NCBI GenBank assembly: GCA_951812575.1
Contig: OX638322.1
Coordinates: 4,716,501 to 4,780,500, forward strand
Direction: 5' to 3'
Length of the DNA stretch: 64,000 nt
DNA from: Candidatus Binatia bacterium
Lineage (GTDB): Bacteria > Desulfobacterota > Binatia > Bin18
The notes beneath the pieces were generated by a model. It ran no database searches, was not told the DNA's origin, and saw nothing but the letters and a program-made list of their open reading frames with translations. Both the position numbers and the translations under genes were made by a program. Below are positions 8,133 through 15,217 of this stretch, in pieces; position 1 is the stretch's first letter, and the number at the start of each line of letters is the position of its first letter.

Positions 8133-8606
8133 TCAGGATTCTTGCTTGACCTCCAATTTCCCGAGTCCATCCGCTTTCGCCCAGCCTTCGGATATGGGAG
8201 TGAAGTAGAACATATCTACTCGGCGAGATTTGAACTTCCACACCCCGTCCACCTTGACGTACTCGTCATGCAGGCGCCCTGCGCCAATGAGGCTCTCGTC
8301 GCCGCGGGTGGCCCGGTTCTCAACTGAACAGATGCCGGTCGCGGTATCTCCATGGATTTGCATGACATGATTCGTGAAAAACGGCTTGACCCTGAGGGGC
8401 CAGGTTGAGCGGTAAAATGCTTTGATGGCGTCTGTCCCTTGTATCACGCCTCGACCCATAGAACTGAAATCCACCGAGCCGTCTGGGGTGAACAAGTCAG
8501 CCATTTTTTCCTCATCCTGGGCCTCAATTGCCAAACCGTACTGGTAGGTCAGTTCTTTAATATGTTCCCGGGCCCAGAGTTCTTGAACCATGTCCTCGTG
8601 GGTCAT
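8133..8606 (-). CDS. NTF2-like / SnoaL-type protein
   Basis: A 157-residue cone-fold protein of the SnoaL_4/NTF2-like superfamily. It has LWAREHIKELTYQYGLAIEAQDEEKMADLFTPDGSVDFS at the N-terminus, a typical helix-helix-strand opening, and RLHDEYVKVDGVWKFKSRRVDMFYFTP at the C-terminus. Related proteins include polyketide cyclases, ketosteroid-isomerase-like enzymes and ring-hydroxylating dioxygenase small subunits. A catalytic role cannot be assigned. A GGAGCGG-like site precedes the ATG. It is monocistronic, with the Met-rich gene downstream on the same strand. Confidence 0.8.
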   Translation of the reverse strand: MTHEDMVQELWAREHIKELTYQYGLAIEAQDEEKMADLFTPDGSVDFSSMGRGVIQGTDAIKAFYRSTWPLRVKPFFTNHVMQIHGDTATGICSVENRATRGDESLIGAGRLHDEYVKVDGVWKFKSRRVDMFYFTPISEGWAKADGLGKLEVKQES

Positions 8607-8884
8607 CTTTTCCGCTCCTTGTTTCTATTTCTTCTCTCTCAGCGTAATGCCAACGAAGAGCACTATAAAGAGTCGCTCCTCGAACGGCAACGCGCATCGC
8701 TCCTCAGAGGTCTCTGTTTCCCAGGTAACACCTCGGTGCTCAAGAAACGGGCAATCTCTTGGCTGAACGCTACTTACGAGAGAAAAAATCTTTGTATTTC
8801 TCCCATATTTGCCTTGCCAAGGATTGGCACTTGATTTGCTGCTTCATTCTTCTGACTTCTCTTTTCATGCAAGGGTCATTTCGA

Positions 8885-8900
8885 TGTCACCGAGGAGACA
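8885..8900. promoter_or_regulatory. Probable Crp/Fnr-type operator (imperfect)
   Basis: TGTCAC-CGAG-GAGACA differs at one position from a perfect TGTCAC-N4-GTGACA dyad. It lies 51 bp, centre to centre, upstream of the better site at 8934-8953, about five helical turns, in front of the phasin-like gene. Confidence 0.4.
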
Positions 8901-8933
8901 AAAAGAAGAGTTAGTCTCAAAGAAACAGAAACG

Positions 8934-8953
8934 ATGGTCACATAGGTGACGAT
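8934..8953. promoter_or_regulatory. Probable Crp/Fnr-type operator upstream of phasin-like gene
   Basis: ATGGTCAC-ATAG-GTGACGAT is symmetric except at one position and shares GTCAC-N4-GTGAC with sites at 13411-13434 and 14737-14756. It is centred about 85 bp upstream of the phasin-like start at 9028. The obvious candidate regulator is the Crp/Fnr protein at 13516-14229. Confidence 0.6.
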
Positions 8954-9027
8954 GACTTGCTTGGTTGGGTCCTGAAATCGTCGTAGAGTGGAAGACGTTC
9001 ACACGAAACACATGAAGGAGAATGGCA

Positions 9028-9486
9028 ATGGCAGAGAATAATGTCGCGAATATGATGACGGATGCCATGAAAGTATATAAAGCCCTATTCGTCGACTTGC
9101 CTGTGGCTGGCATACGGCAGGGTTTTGGTCTGGCAGACAATCAGGAGACAACGCCAAGCGCCTGGGGTGGCTATGATGCCATGGTCCGGCTGACCTCTCA
9201 GGGCATCGATAACTTGTATCGTACCCCACAGTTTGCGGAGGCAACCGCGCGGGCGCTGGACGGATTGCTACGCTGGCAGCAAGTTAGTAATGCCTTAACC
9301 AAGACCGTTCTGACTGGGTTGACCCAGGCGGCGGGACTGCCGTCAGCGAATGAGACTCGGGCACTCCAGGCCGAGATTCGTGCTCTCAGGGAAGAAGTCA
9401 CGGCTCTCCGAGGGACGACAGAACTCAGAACGGCCTCTCCAAAGGTCGAGCAACCGGCTACCCCTCTCAAACGTGTAGCAGCCTAG
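9028..9486 (+). CDS. Phasin-like / PhaE-like granule-associated protein
   Basis: A 152-residue protein without signal peptide. An N-terminal amphipathic region (MMTDAMKVYKALFVDLPVAGIRQGF) is followed by a central LLRWQQVSNALTKTVL helix. A coiled-coil (ALQAEIRALREEVTALRG) and an Ala/Pro/Lys tail finish the protein. This layout resembles phasins and the PhaE subunit of class III PHA synthase, which bind the surface of storage granules. GAAGGAG at 9014-9020 has correct spacing to the ATG at 9028 and is too close to the ATG at 9022. Two GTCAC/GTGAC dyads lie upstream, and a strong terminator follows the gene. A WS/DGAT-like gene comes next. Assignment rests on helix pattern and context. Confidence 0.6.
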   Translation: MAENNVANMMTDAMKVYKALFVDLPVAGIRQGFGLADNQETTPSAWGGYDAMVRLTSQGIDNLYRTPQFAEATARALDGLLRWQQVSNALTKTVLTGLTQAAGLPSANETRALQAEIRALREEVTALRGTTELRTASPKVEQPATPLKRVAA

Positions 9487-9518
9487 TTCGGTTTTCCCCA
9501 CTCGCTGAAACCATATGG

Positions 9519-9545
9519 AAGAGGGACTGCGGTCCCTCTTTTTTT
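9519..9545 (+). terminator. Rho-independent terminator after the phasin-like gene
   Basis: Perfect 9-bp stem AAGAGGGAC (9519-9527) and GTCCCTCTT (9532-9540) with a TGCG loop, followed by T5. Its presence also rules out the upstream ATG at 9515 as the start of the next gene. Confidence 0.93.
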
Positions 9546-9574
9546 CTCCCGGTATATCCTCTAACAAGTCAGAT

Positions 9575-11044
9575 ATGGCTCAAGACAGGACGTATAGACG
9601 TTTAACTCAGACTGAGGCAGCATTTCTCTACACAGAGAAACCACATACTCCCATGCATATTGGGGGCTGTAGCCTGTATGATGGCACTCTTTCAAAAGAC
9701 GAGATCTGTTCATTAATTCAAAGTCGTTTTGACCGCCTGCCCCAGTATCGCCAGAAGGCTGTTTTTGCTCCCCTAAATATTGCCCATCCGACCTGGGAGG
9801 ATGATCCCGATTTCGATCTTGACTCTCATGTAGACGAAGTCACCCTCCCCCCTCCGGCCGATGATCGGGCTATTTCTCAGGTATGCAGCCAAGTGTTTAG
9901 CACGCCATTGGACCGAGACCGACCCTTGTGGAAACTGACGCTCATCCACGGCCGTCCGGACGGTGACACCATGGTCCTGGCCCGCGTTCACCAAGCTATG
10001 CTGGAAGGCGTCTCAGGCATTGATCTGATGCTTGTCCTGCATGACCTGAGACCGGAGAGCGAACGCGGCTCACCGCCCCACGATTCGTGGGAGCCTGAAG
10101 CCATTCCCGATGCGATGACGCTTCTGCAAGAGGCGGTGCGGGACCGCATGACTGAGGTGGTGCAGTGGTGGGCCGATCAGAGTTTCCAAGTCTTTCCCTC
10201 ACCGCTCTACGGCTCACGGTCAGCGCGGTTAAGTAACGCGCTGATGAGCGTCATTCCAACCCTCATGCAACCCGTACCGCGCACCCCGTTTAATGCGGCT
10301 CTGTCAGGCCAGCGACAATTGACGTGGCTCGAGTTTTCTTTTGCCGAGGCGCGCTTCATTCGTTCGGTCCTGAGAGGAACCGTCAACGATGTTGTGCTGA
10401 CGATTATTGCCGGAGGTATTGGACGCTATTTACGGACTAAGGGACATAATACAGAGGGACTGGAACTTCGTGTTGCTTCTCCTGTCAACCTCAAACGACA
10501 CGAGCCACGCATCAGGCGCGCAAGGCGACCCACAGACCGAACGGCGACGATGTTAATCCCGTTGTATGTCGGTATCACCGACCCGATTTTACGGCTGTCC
10601 GCACAAAAAGCGACAATTGAGGAGTTGTACGAGCAGGATCAGGCTGGCACCTTCCATACCCTGCAGTCCTTGGCGACCTGCATCCCGCCAGCTTGGCAAG
10701 CGCTCGCCGGCCAGGCCCCCTCAATGAGTGCGCTGGCGAATACGGTAGTCATGAACATTCCCGGTCCCCAGGTCCCGCTATACCTGGCCGGGCATAAACG
10801 ACACGCATTTTTTCCGATGGGCCCGTTAGCGGCACGAGTGGGTCTGTTTCATGCGGTGGCCAGCTATAATCAGAAGCTCTCGATCGGCGTCACGCTGGAC
10901 CCACAACTCATAGCGGACGGGTGGGAGTATGCCGACTGCCTGAAGGCGTCGTTTCTGGAATTGCGGGAAGCGGCGGAACGGTTTTCAAAACGCTCGGCTA
11001 GTGCTGACAAAAGCCCAGCTGATATCCATACGAGCGTAGCTTAA
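9575..11044 (+). CDS. WS/DGAT-like acyltransferase (wax ester/TAG synthase family, altered active site)
   Basis: The 489-residue protein has the WS/DGAT layout: LTQTEAAFLYTEKPHTPMHIG at the N-terminus, PLDRDRPLWKL near residue 111, GTVNDVVLTIIAGG in the middle and VVMNIPGPQVPLYLAGH towards the end. The enzymes make wax esters or triacylglycerol from acyl-CoA. The catalytic HHxxxDG is HQAMLEG at residues 139-145, so the second (catalytic) histidine is Gln and the Asp is Glu. Activity is therefore doubtful. A structural or regulatory lipid-droplet role, or a changed mechanism, is possible. MAQDRTY at 9575 was chosen because a terminator hairpin covers the earlier start. Confidence 0.82.
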   Translation: MAQDRTYRRLTQTEAAFLYTEKPHTPMHIGGCSLYDGTLSKDEICSLIQSRFDRLPQYRQKAVFAPLNIAHPTWEDDPDFDLDSHVDEVTLPPPADDRAISQVCSQVFSTPLDRDRPLWKLTLIHGRPDGDTMVLARVHQAMLEGVSGIDLMLVLHDLRPESERGSPPHDSWEPEAIPDAMTLLQEAVRDRMTEVVQWWADQSFQVFPSPLYGSRSARLSNALMSVIPTLMQPVPRTPFNAALSGQRQLTWLEFSFAEARFIRSVLRGTVNDVVLTIIAGGIGRYLRTKGHNTEGLELRVASPVNLKRHEPRIRRARRPTDRTATMLIPLYVGITDPILRLSAQKATIEELYEQDQAGTFHTLQSLATCIPPAWQALAGQAPSMSALANTVVMNIPGPQVPLYLAGHKRHAFFPMGPLAARVGLFHAVASYNQKLSIGVTLDPQLIADGWEYADCLKASFLELREAAERFSKRSASADKSPADIHTSVA

Positions 11045-11073
11045 GTCACCGTTCTCTCCGCTCGATGGATCAC

Positions 11074-11661
11074 CTAGGCGGAATGCACATGACCGGACAG
11101 GCCTGTCATATCGTAGGCCATGATAATCAGGTCGCGCGTCTGTCCAGAACGGTCAATGACAAAATCCGGTAGGAGCGCCTCTGTTTGAAAGCCGAGACGG
11201 AGGAAAAGCGCACGCGCGCCTGGTTGGTCCGGCATCATCTGAGCGACCACTTTGCTCAGTTCTAAATCCTGCGCAATGGCAATAATTTCCTCTGCCAACG
11301 TCCGCCCTAATCCCTGAGAGCGATACTCCGGAGCAAGCAAGAGACGAATTTCTCCAAGATGACGCTGCCACGTCACCACATGATGGTGCAGAATGGCATA
11401 GCCGGCTATCTCCTCCCCGTTTTCGGCAATGATCGTCACGGTCTTACGGGCTTCAAGATTCCGCACCCATTGCTTCACGACTTCAGGGTCCGTGATGTCT
11501 ATCCTTAAATGGAGGAGGTCGTCTGCGGGTAAGCTATGTGCAAAACTCACAATGCGATCAGCATCAAAGGAGGTCATTAAGCGTAACGTCACGCTTGACC
11601 CGTCACGGAGAGTAATCGTATGAGGATAAGGACGTTCGATGTGCATCCGTGCTTCAGCCAT
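11074..11661 (-). CDS. GNAT-family N-acetyltransferase
   Basis: A 195-residue GCN5-related acetyltransferase. It contains LRDGSSVTLRLMTSFDADRIVSF (beta1-alpha1), GYAILHHHVVTWQRHLGEIRLLLAPEYRSQGLGRTLAEEII with the acetyl-CoA pyrophosphate loop RSQGLG, and a C-terminal ARALFLRLGFQTEALLPDFV segment. The AAGGAGGAG site favours the ATG at 11661 over that at 11676. Substrate is unknown. It lies inside the storage-lipid island and is divergent from the lipase-like gene. No shared operator was found in front of it. Confidence 0.87.
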   Translation of the reverse strand: MAEARMHIERPYPHTITLRDGSSVTLRLMTSFDADRIVSFAHSLPADDLLHLRIDITDPEVVKQWVRNLEARKTVTIIAENGEEIAGYAILHHHVVTWQRHLGEIRLLLAPEYRSQGLGRTLAEEIIAIAQDLELSKVVAQMMPDQPGARALFLRLGFQTEALLPDFVIDRSGQTRDLIIMAYDMTGLSGHVHSA

Positions 11662-11764
11662 ATGCTCCTCCTTCAAGCCACATCAGTCGCGCCGTGAGCG
11701 CTAACAAGAGTGAGCGGGTAATGCTAGCAGATATCCGTGCAAGAGCCAATCATATCGACAGTAT

Positions 11765-11805
11765 ATCGGGAGAGGATCATCCGGTTTCTTTCTCCCGATC
11801 TTTTT
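11765..11805 (+). terminator. Terminator-like hairpin without an upstream plus-strand gene
   Basis: Arms ATCGGGAGA (11765-11773) and TCTCCCGAT (11791-11799) form a perfect stem, with a smaller GGAT/ATCC pairing inside. CTTTTT follows. The gene to the left is on the minus strand, so this could end a short intergenic RNA. Confidence 0.55.
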
Positions 11806-11810
11806 GCTAC

Positions 11811-11839
11811 GCTTGCAAAAGTTATCACTTATTGCAAGC
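11811..11839. promoter_or_regulatory. TTGCAAGC inverted repeat upstream of the lipase-like gene
   Basis: Arms GCTTGCAA (11811-11818) and TTGCAAGC (11832-11839) flank a 13-base spacer. The left part reads GCTTGCAA-N2-GTTATC, close to the GCTTGCAA-N2-GTTAGC found in reverse complement at 14694-14722 and 15145-15173. It is a candidate site for the XRE regulator at 14767-15135. Confidence 0.5.
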
Positions 11840-11877
11840 AGAATTTGAGCCGACATCCCTGAGGGAGAGCGGACAGC

Positions 11878-12717
11878 ATGGCACCGGATAATCTTCTTTC
11901 TGACGCATATACCGAACGGGAAGACACCGAGCGTTTTAGTACGCTTTTCTGGCAGTTAACCGCAGCCTATCCAGACTCGTACCGCCAACTGTGCGCCCTG
12001 CTGCGAGACGATATCTACCGCCGTCCACCAGTCCCCCAGGCGTCAGGAGAGCCCGTTCTGCTGATCCCTGGCTTTCTGGCTGGCGACTGGACCTTACAAG
12101 TATTAGCCGGGTGGCTAAGCCGCATGGGTTATAATCCGTATTTCTCCGGGCTGGACTGGAATATCGATTGTCCGAATCGAACAGGCCATTTGCTCCGCTG
12201 GCGGCTGAACCAAATCATTCGGGAGACCGGCTATCCGCTGATTGTCCTTGGCCATAGTCTCGGCGGTATGCTCGCGCGTTTTCTGGGGACCAATTTTCCT
12301 GACCAGGTTCGCCACGTGGTCACTATGGGTTCTCCCATTCAACGCACGAATAATGTGAGCCCGCTGGTTTTGTTTGCCTCACGCGTGCTGCAGCCCTTTC
12401 GGCGCTGGCGCGGAGAACTTCCGGCCGAGTGCGGAACGCTTCACTGCAACTGCCACTTTAACCGTAGCGTTATTTCATCCATGCCCGAAGAGGTCGGGTT
12501 TACTTCGGTCTTCTCCAAACAGGACGAAGTCGTAGAGTGGAACGCGAGTATCGATCCTGAGCGCGAGAACCGGGAAGTCACCGGACGCCATATTGGCCTG
12601 ATCGTGAATCCGCAGGTCTACCGTATTCTGGCAGACGTGCTCTCCCGCTTACAGAAACAGGAGCGAGAGCCTCATCTGACAGTTGCCTTGTCTTCACAAG
12701 ACAACACGCAGGCCTGA
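11878..12717 (+). CDS. Alpha/beta hydrolase, lipase-like
   Basis: The 279-residue protein has an alpha/beta hydrolase core: PVLLIPGFLAGDW (oxyanion strand), IVLGHSLGGMLARFLGTNFPDQVRHVVTMGSP with the nucleophile Ser in GHSLGG, an Asp in FSKQDEVVEW and a His in GRHIGLIVNP as the likely triad. It resembles cytosolic lipases and PGAP1/LipA-type esterases and has no signal peptide. Its place among phasin, WS/DGAT and regulator genes suggests mobilisation of storage polyester or lipid. A TTGCAAGC inverted repeat lies 40-70 bp upstream. GAGGGAGAGCGG precedes the start as a ribosome-binding site. Confidence 0.8.
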   Translation: MAPDNLLSDAYTEREDTERFSTLFWQLTAAYPDSYRQLCALLRDDIYRRPPVPQASGEPVLLIPGFLAGDWTLQVLAGWLSRMGYNPYFSGLDWNIDCPNRTGHLLRWRLNQIIRETGYPLIVLGHSLGGMLARFLGTNFPDQVRHVVTMGSPIQRTNNVSPLVLFASRVLQPFRRWRGELPAECGTLHCNCHFNRSVISSMPEEVGFTSVFSKQDEVVEWNASIDPERENREVTGRHIGLIVNPQVYRILADVLSRLQKQEREPHLTVALSSQDNTQA

Positions 12718-12822
12718 AAAGTGGATAGAGTGTATGAATGGATACGTGGTAGCGGCAACTCAGCCCTTCCTCAAGCTGCCGCTGTTATATGAAAAGACGA
12801 CTTGTCGGAGGAGACCGGCGTC

Positions 12823-13260
12823 TTACTCAGGCAGCGACGTCATGAACTCTTTTGCCAAGTCGTTCGTCCCTTCAACATTCTTCTTATAGATATGGGTCTC
12901 CCAGAGCGCCTCGTGGGTCCCATCCTTATCCGTGTACGTGAAGCGAACCCACCGGCCTCCTGGAGCCTCGAAGATATTGAAATATTGACTGAGTTCGTCG
13001 TTAATCCGGTCTGCCTGAGAGAGTAAGCCAGCCTCCCATGGTCCCATAGTCCAGGGGTTCCCGGCACGGCCGGCTATATCCCGCCGTTTCTCTATATTGG
13101 AAACAATACTGAACCCGTCTTCAGTCGCATTCGCTTTGACGATCTGAATCGCCAATTCTTCTTTCTGTCCCATGGGCCGTTCACCACATGCCCAGAGAGA
13201 AAGACAACTGGCCATGATCAAGTAAGAAAATAGCTTCTGATACGCGTATACTTTTCGCAT
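12823..13260 (-). CDS. Predicted lipoprotein of unknown function
   Basis: A 145-residue product with a lipoprotein signal ending in SLWAC (lipobox, Cys near residue 25). The mature domain contains EELAIQIVKANATEDGFSIVSNIEKRR and a C-terminal VRFTYTDKDGTHEALWETHIYKKN strand pair. I do not recognise the family. GGAGGAGGGCGG upstream of 13260 decides the start, and the 21 earlier codons are unlikely to be translated. It is divergent from the Crp/Fnr gene, with the perfect GTCAC/GTGAC dyad between them, so it may belong to the same regulon. It converges on the lipase-like gene. Confidence 0.7.
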   Translation of the reverse strand: MRKVYAYQKLFSYLIMASCLSLWACGERPMGQKEELAIQIVKANATEDGFSIVSNIEKRRDIAGRAGNPWTMGPWEAGLLSQADRINDELSQYFNIFEAPGGRWVRFTYTDKDGTHEALWETHIYKKNVEGTNDLAKEFMTSLPE

Positions 13261-13410
13261 CCGCCCTCCTCCATCGTAGAATAGCAGGCTCAGCGTCCCG
13301 CGGTGTTTTCTATAAGGGGGCATACTACAATGAAAAGCGGTCTGGGTCTACGGATTGCAGGATGTATTCCTACTGGGCCTAGTGTGGAGTTAGCTTCAGG
13401 ACGACTTGCT

Positions 13411-13434
13411 TTATTGTCACTTGGGTGACAATAA
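13411..13434. promoter_or_regulatory. Perfect Crp/Fnr-type operator upstream of the regulator gene
   Basis: Ten-base arms TTATTGTCAC (13411-13420) and GTGACAATAA (13425-13434) flank TTGG. This is the best copy of the GTCAC-N4-GTGAC element in the window. It is centred 93 bp upstream of the Crp/Fnr-type gene, suggesting autoregulation, and 163 bp from the divergent lipoprotein start. Confidence 0.75.
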
Positions 13435-13515
13435 AAGGGAAGTAAATGAAAACAGTAGCCCCCTCGGGTAGTAAACCGTCAATCTCTCTTATGCCTAAGC
13501 TGTGATAGAGCGCGT

Positions 13516-14229
13516 ATGGTACGTATACCTGTCCTTAATGTGACAACGATCCGACGGCTGAAGGCTTTTCCCTGGGCCTCAGATCAACAGGTAGAGCGAC
13601 TTTTGGGTCAGATGGATCTGCATCATATCGAGAAACGCACCGTCCTGTTCAACGAGGGAGTGCCCTCAGATTCGGTGTATTTCCTGATTTCTGGCGTTGT
13701 CAAACTCTCCTTGCGCAGTCCGGATGAAGAACGCGTTCTGGTCAGTCTTATCTCCCCTGGGGAGTTATTTGGTATTACCTCGCTGATGCCAGGTATGTAC
13801 CGCGCCTTTCGCTCAGAAGCGTTCAGCGACTGCTGGGTCAGTTCAGTCCGTCCGGATATTTTTGTGACAACACTGCTCGACGTTCCATTTACGGATTTCA
13901 GTGCCCTGATGGAAGGAACTGTCGGCCGTTGGTTCGCCCTCCTCTACCGTTATACGCATTTTCAGGGCTCTAGCCTGAGACAAAAGCTGGCCTTGGCTCT
14001 GCTCGAACTGGCGCAAAAATTCGGGATTCAGGATGCCCGGGGGACCATGCTGATCTTACAGCTCACCCATGAAGATCTCGCCGACCTAGTGGGTGCATCC
14101 CGCCAGAAAGTGACGGAGCATATGCAGGAGCTTGCACGACAGCAAGTATTGCTCCGAGATGGGCGCAAGCTCATCGTCCAGCCGGACCGCCTGCGAGAAG
14201 TCGCCGGCCTCTTGTTGGACGAGAAGTGA
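13516..14229 (+). CDS. Crp/Fnr-family transcriptional regulator
   Basis: The 237-residue regulator has an N-terminal cyclic-nucleotide-binding-like beta-roll (VLFNEGVPSDSVYFLISGVVKLSL, VSLISPGELFGITSLM). A dimerisation helix follows. The C-terminal winged helix is LTHEDLADLVGASRQKVTEHMQELARQQVLL, with SRQKVTEHM as recognition helix. No N-terminal Cys cluster is present, so it is not a canonical Fe-S Fnr. The cAMP-site Arg/Ser pair of Crp is not obvious either. A perfect GTCAC/GTGAC dyad precedes it, and related dyads precede both phasin-like genes, so it probably controls storage-granule genes. The ligand is unknown. Confidence 0.88.
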   Translation: MVRIPVLNVTTIRRLKAFPWASDQQVERLLGQMDLHHIEKRTVLFNEGVPSDSVYFLISGVVKLSLRSPDEERVLVSLISPGELFGITSLMPGMYRAFRSEAFSDCWVSSVRPDIFVTTLLDVPFTDFSALMEGTVGRWFALLYRYTHFQGSSLRQKLALALLELAQKFGIQDARGTMLILQLTHEDLADLVGASRQKVTEHMQELARQQVLLRDGRKLIVQPDRLREVAGLLLDEK

Positions 14230-14236
14230 GGGCAAG

Positions 14237-14271
14237 GCGGAGGATACCCCAGAGACGGAGATGTCCTCCGC
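14237..14271. terminator. Hairpin between convergent genes
   Basis: Arms GCGGAGGA (14237-14244) and TCCTCCGC (14264-14271) lie between the convergent Crp/Fnr and phasin-like genes. No U-run is seen on either side, so termination is only suggested. Confidence 0.4.
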
Positions 14272-14289
14272 GCAGGAGAGCGGATCGCT

Positions 14290-14628
14290 TTAACTGCTCG
14301 CTTCTGTTGCAGCCTCTTCGGCCTTGGGCTCAAGCTGCCAGATCTGACGGGTCAGGGCGGCTGACGAGTCAAAAATCTGACGGGCGAATGATCGCTGGGT
14401 TTCAAAAATTGGCGCAAACGGCGTGTCCTTCGCCCACTCCGTTGCCTTTTCGTTCATCTCAAAAGCTCGGCTGGCCCACTTTTCGCCGGACTCAAGCGAC
14501 TGCGCGGCCATTTGCTTCATCGATTCGCTGAACGGCATATTCATCCCGCCCATCATCTTGACAAACGGATTGTCGCTGGCGTCGAACATCTTATTGAAAG
14601 CACTGCAATTCCATGCGTTATCGGCCAT
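14290..14628 (-). CDS. Small phasin-like protein
   Basis: The 112-residue helical protein contains FDASDNPFVKMMGGMNMPFSESMKQM, QSLESGEKWASRAFEMNEKATEWAKDTPFAPIFETQRSF and an ALTRQIWQLE helix before an acidic Ala/Glu tail. This matches the amphipathic-helix layout of phasin-type granule proteins, and there is no signal peptide. GGGAGG provides a ribosome-binding site. The 138-bp upstream gap holds both a Crp/Fnr-type dyad (14737-14756) and a promoter overlapping the TTGCAAGC element (14692-14722). Dual control by the two neighbouring regulators is therefore likely. Confidence 0.65.
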   Translation of the reverse strand: MADNAWNCSAFNKMFDASDNPFVKMMGGMNMPFSESMKQMAAQSLESGEKWASRAFEMNEKATEWAKDTPFAPIFETQRSFARQIFDSSAALTRQIWQLEPKAEEAATEASS

Positions 14629-14691
14629 GAGAAACCTCCCTGCTTGGTTGTGAGATTACCGACGCTGTCGGCTTATTTCTTGATTGGTTTA

Positions 14692-14722
14692 ATGCTAACT
14701 ACAATCGCTAACTTTTGCAAGC
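14692..14722 (-). promoter_or_regulatory. Promoter plus XRE-type operator of the phasin-like gene
   Basis: On the minus strand TTGCAA (14720-14715) and TAGCAT (14697-14692) are 17 bp apart, a good sigma-70 spacing. The same stretch reads GCTAAC-N7-GCTAAC-N2-TTGCAAGC on the plus strand (14694-14722). This is identical in layout to 15145-15173 upstream of the XRE gene. Confidence 0.65.
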
Positions 14723-14736
14723 ACATAGGGCAAAAA

Positions 14737-14756
14737 AATGTCACCTGCGTGACAAT
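14737..14756. promoter_or_regulatory. Crp/Fnr-type operator upstream of the small phasin-like gene
   Basis: AATGTCAC-CTGC-GTGACAAT is symmetric except at one pair and matches GTCAC-N4-GTGAC. It is centred about 29 bp upstream of the predicted -35 element on the minus strand, a position suited to activation. Confidence 0.65.
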
Positions 14757-14766
14757 ACTGTTCTTT

Positions 14767-15135
14767 TTAAGTCGTGCTGCTGGTTTCATTCACCTGTCGA
14801 AATGACCGGTACATATCGATCATCATTTCACGCTGGCGGGCGGACAGATCGGGATCGTGCATAACTGCTTTGATCACATCGCTCTCCTCAGCTTCTTGCG
14901 GGTCAAGGATGCCGGCTTGGGTATACAGGGTTTCGGCTGAAATGCGCAGCCCCTTAGCCAGCGACTGCAGGATCATGCTGCTCGGCGTCCGCAGCCCGCG
15001 CTCAATCTGGCTGAGGTAGGGGTTGGAGATTCCGCATATGTCCGCGAGTTGCCGCAGAGAAAGCTGCGACAGCTCGCGCTGACGCTTAATAAATTCTCCA
15101 AGTGTGGCGTATGGGTCCGGTTGCTTCTGGGCCAT
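14767..15135 (-). CDS. XRE-family HTH regulator (storage-lipid type)
   Basis: A 122-residue protein with an N-terminal lambda-repressor-like HTH: FIKRQRELSQLSLRQLADICGISNPYLSQIERGLRTPSSMILQSLAKGLRI. A short C-terminal region (DVIKAVMHDPDLSARQREMMIDMYRSFRQ) may serve dimerisation or effector sensing. MAQKQPD at 15135 is favoured: a promoter with TTGCAA-N17-TAGCAT ends only about seven bases upstream, which predicts a leaderless mRNA. The same 29-bp GCTAAC/GCTAAC/TTGCAAGC element covers its own promoter and that of the phasin-like gene, so it is probably autoregulated. It resembles XRE proteins found next to PHA/phasin genes. Confidence 0.85.
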   Translation of the reverse strand: MAQKQPDPYATLGEFIKRQRELSQLSLRQLADICGISNPYLSQIERGLRTPSSMILQSLAKGLRISAETLYTQAGILDPQEAEESDVIKAVMHDPDLSARQREMMIDMYRSFRQVNETSSTT

Positions 15136-15142
15136 ATGCGGT

Positions 15143-15173
15143 ATGCTAACAAAAAACGCTAACTCTTGCAAGC
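15143..15173 (-). promoter_or_regulatory. Promoter plus operator of the XRE gene (leaderless start predicted)
   Basis: Minus-strand TTGCAA (15171-15166) and TAGCAT (15148-15143) are spaced 17 bp apart. The plus-strand reading is GCTAAC-N7-GCTAAC-N2-TTGCAAGC at 15145-15173. The expected transcription start at about 15136 coincides with the ATG at 15135. Confidence 0.65.
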
Positions 15174-15217
15174 GCTTAACCTGCTGCATATTTTGAGTCG
15201 CTCTTCCGGTGTTGGCA

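Larger units (their letters stand above)
8607..9027. other. Intergenic region with phasin-gene operators
   Basis: A 421-bp gap between divergent genes. The left 250 bp show no supported coding sequence. The right part holds two GTCAC/GTGAC dyads, listed separately, upstream of the phasin-like gene. No consensus sigma-70 promoter could be identified with confidence. Confidence 0.4.
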
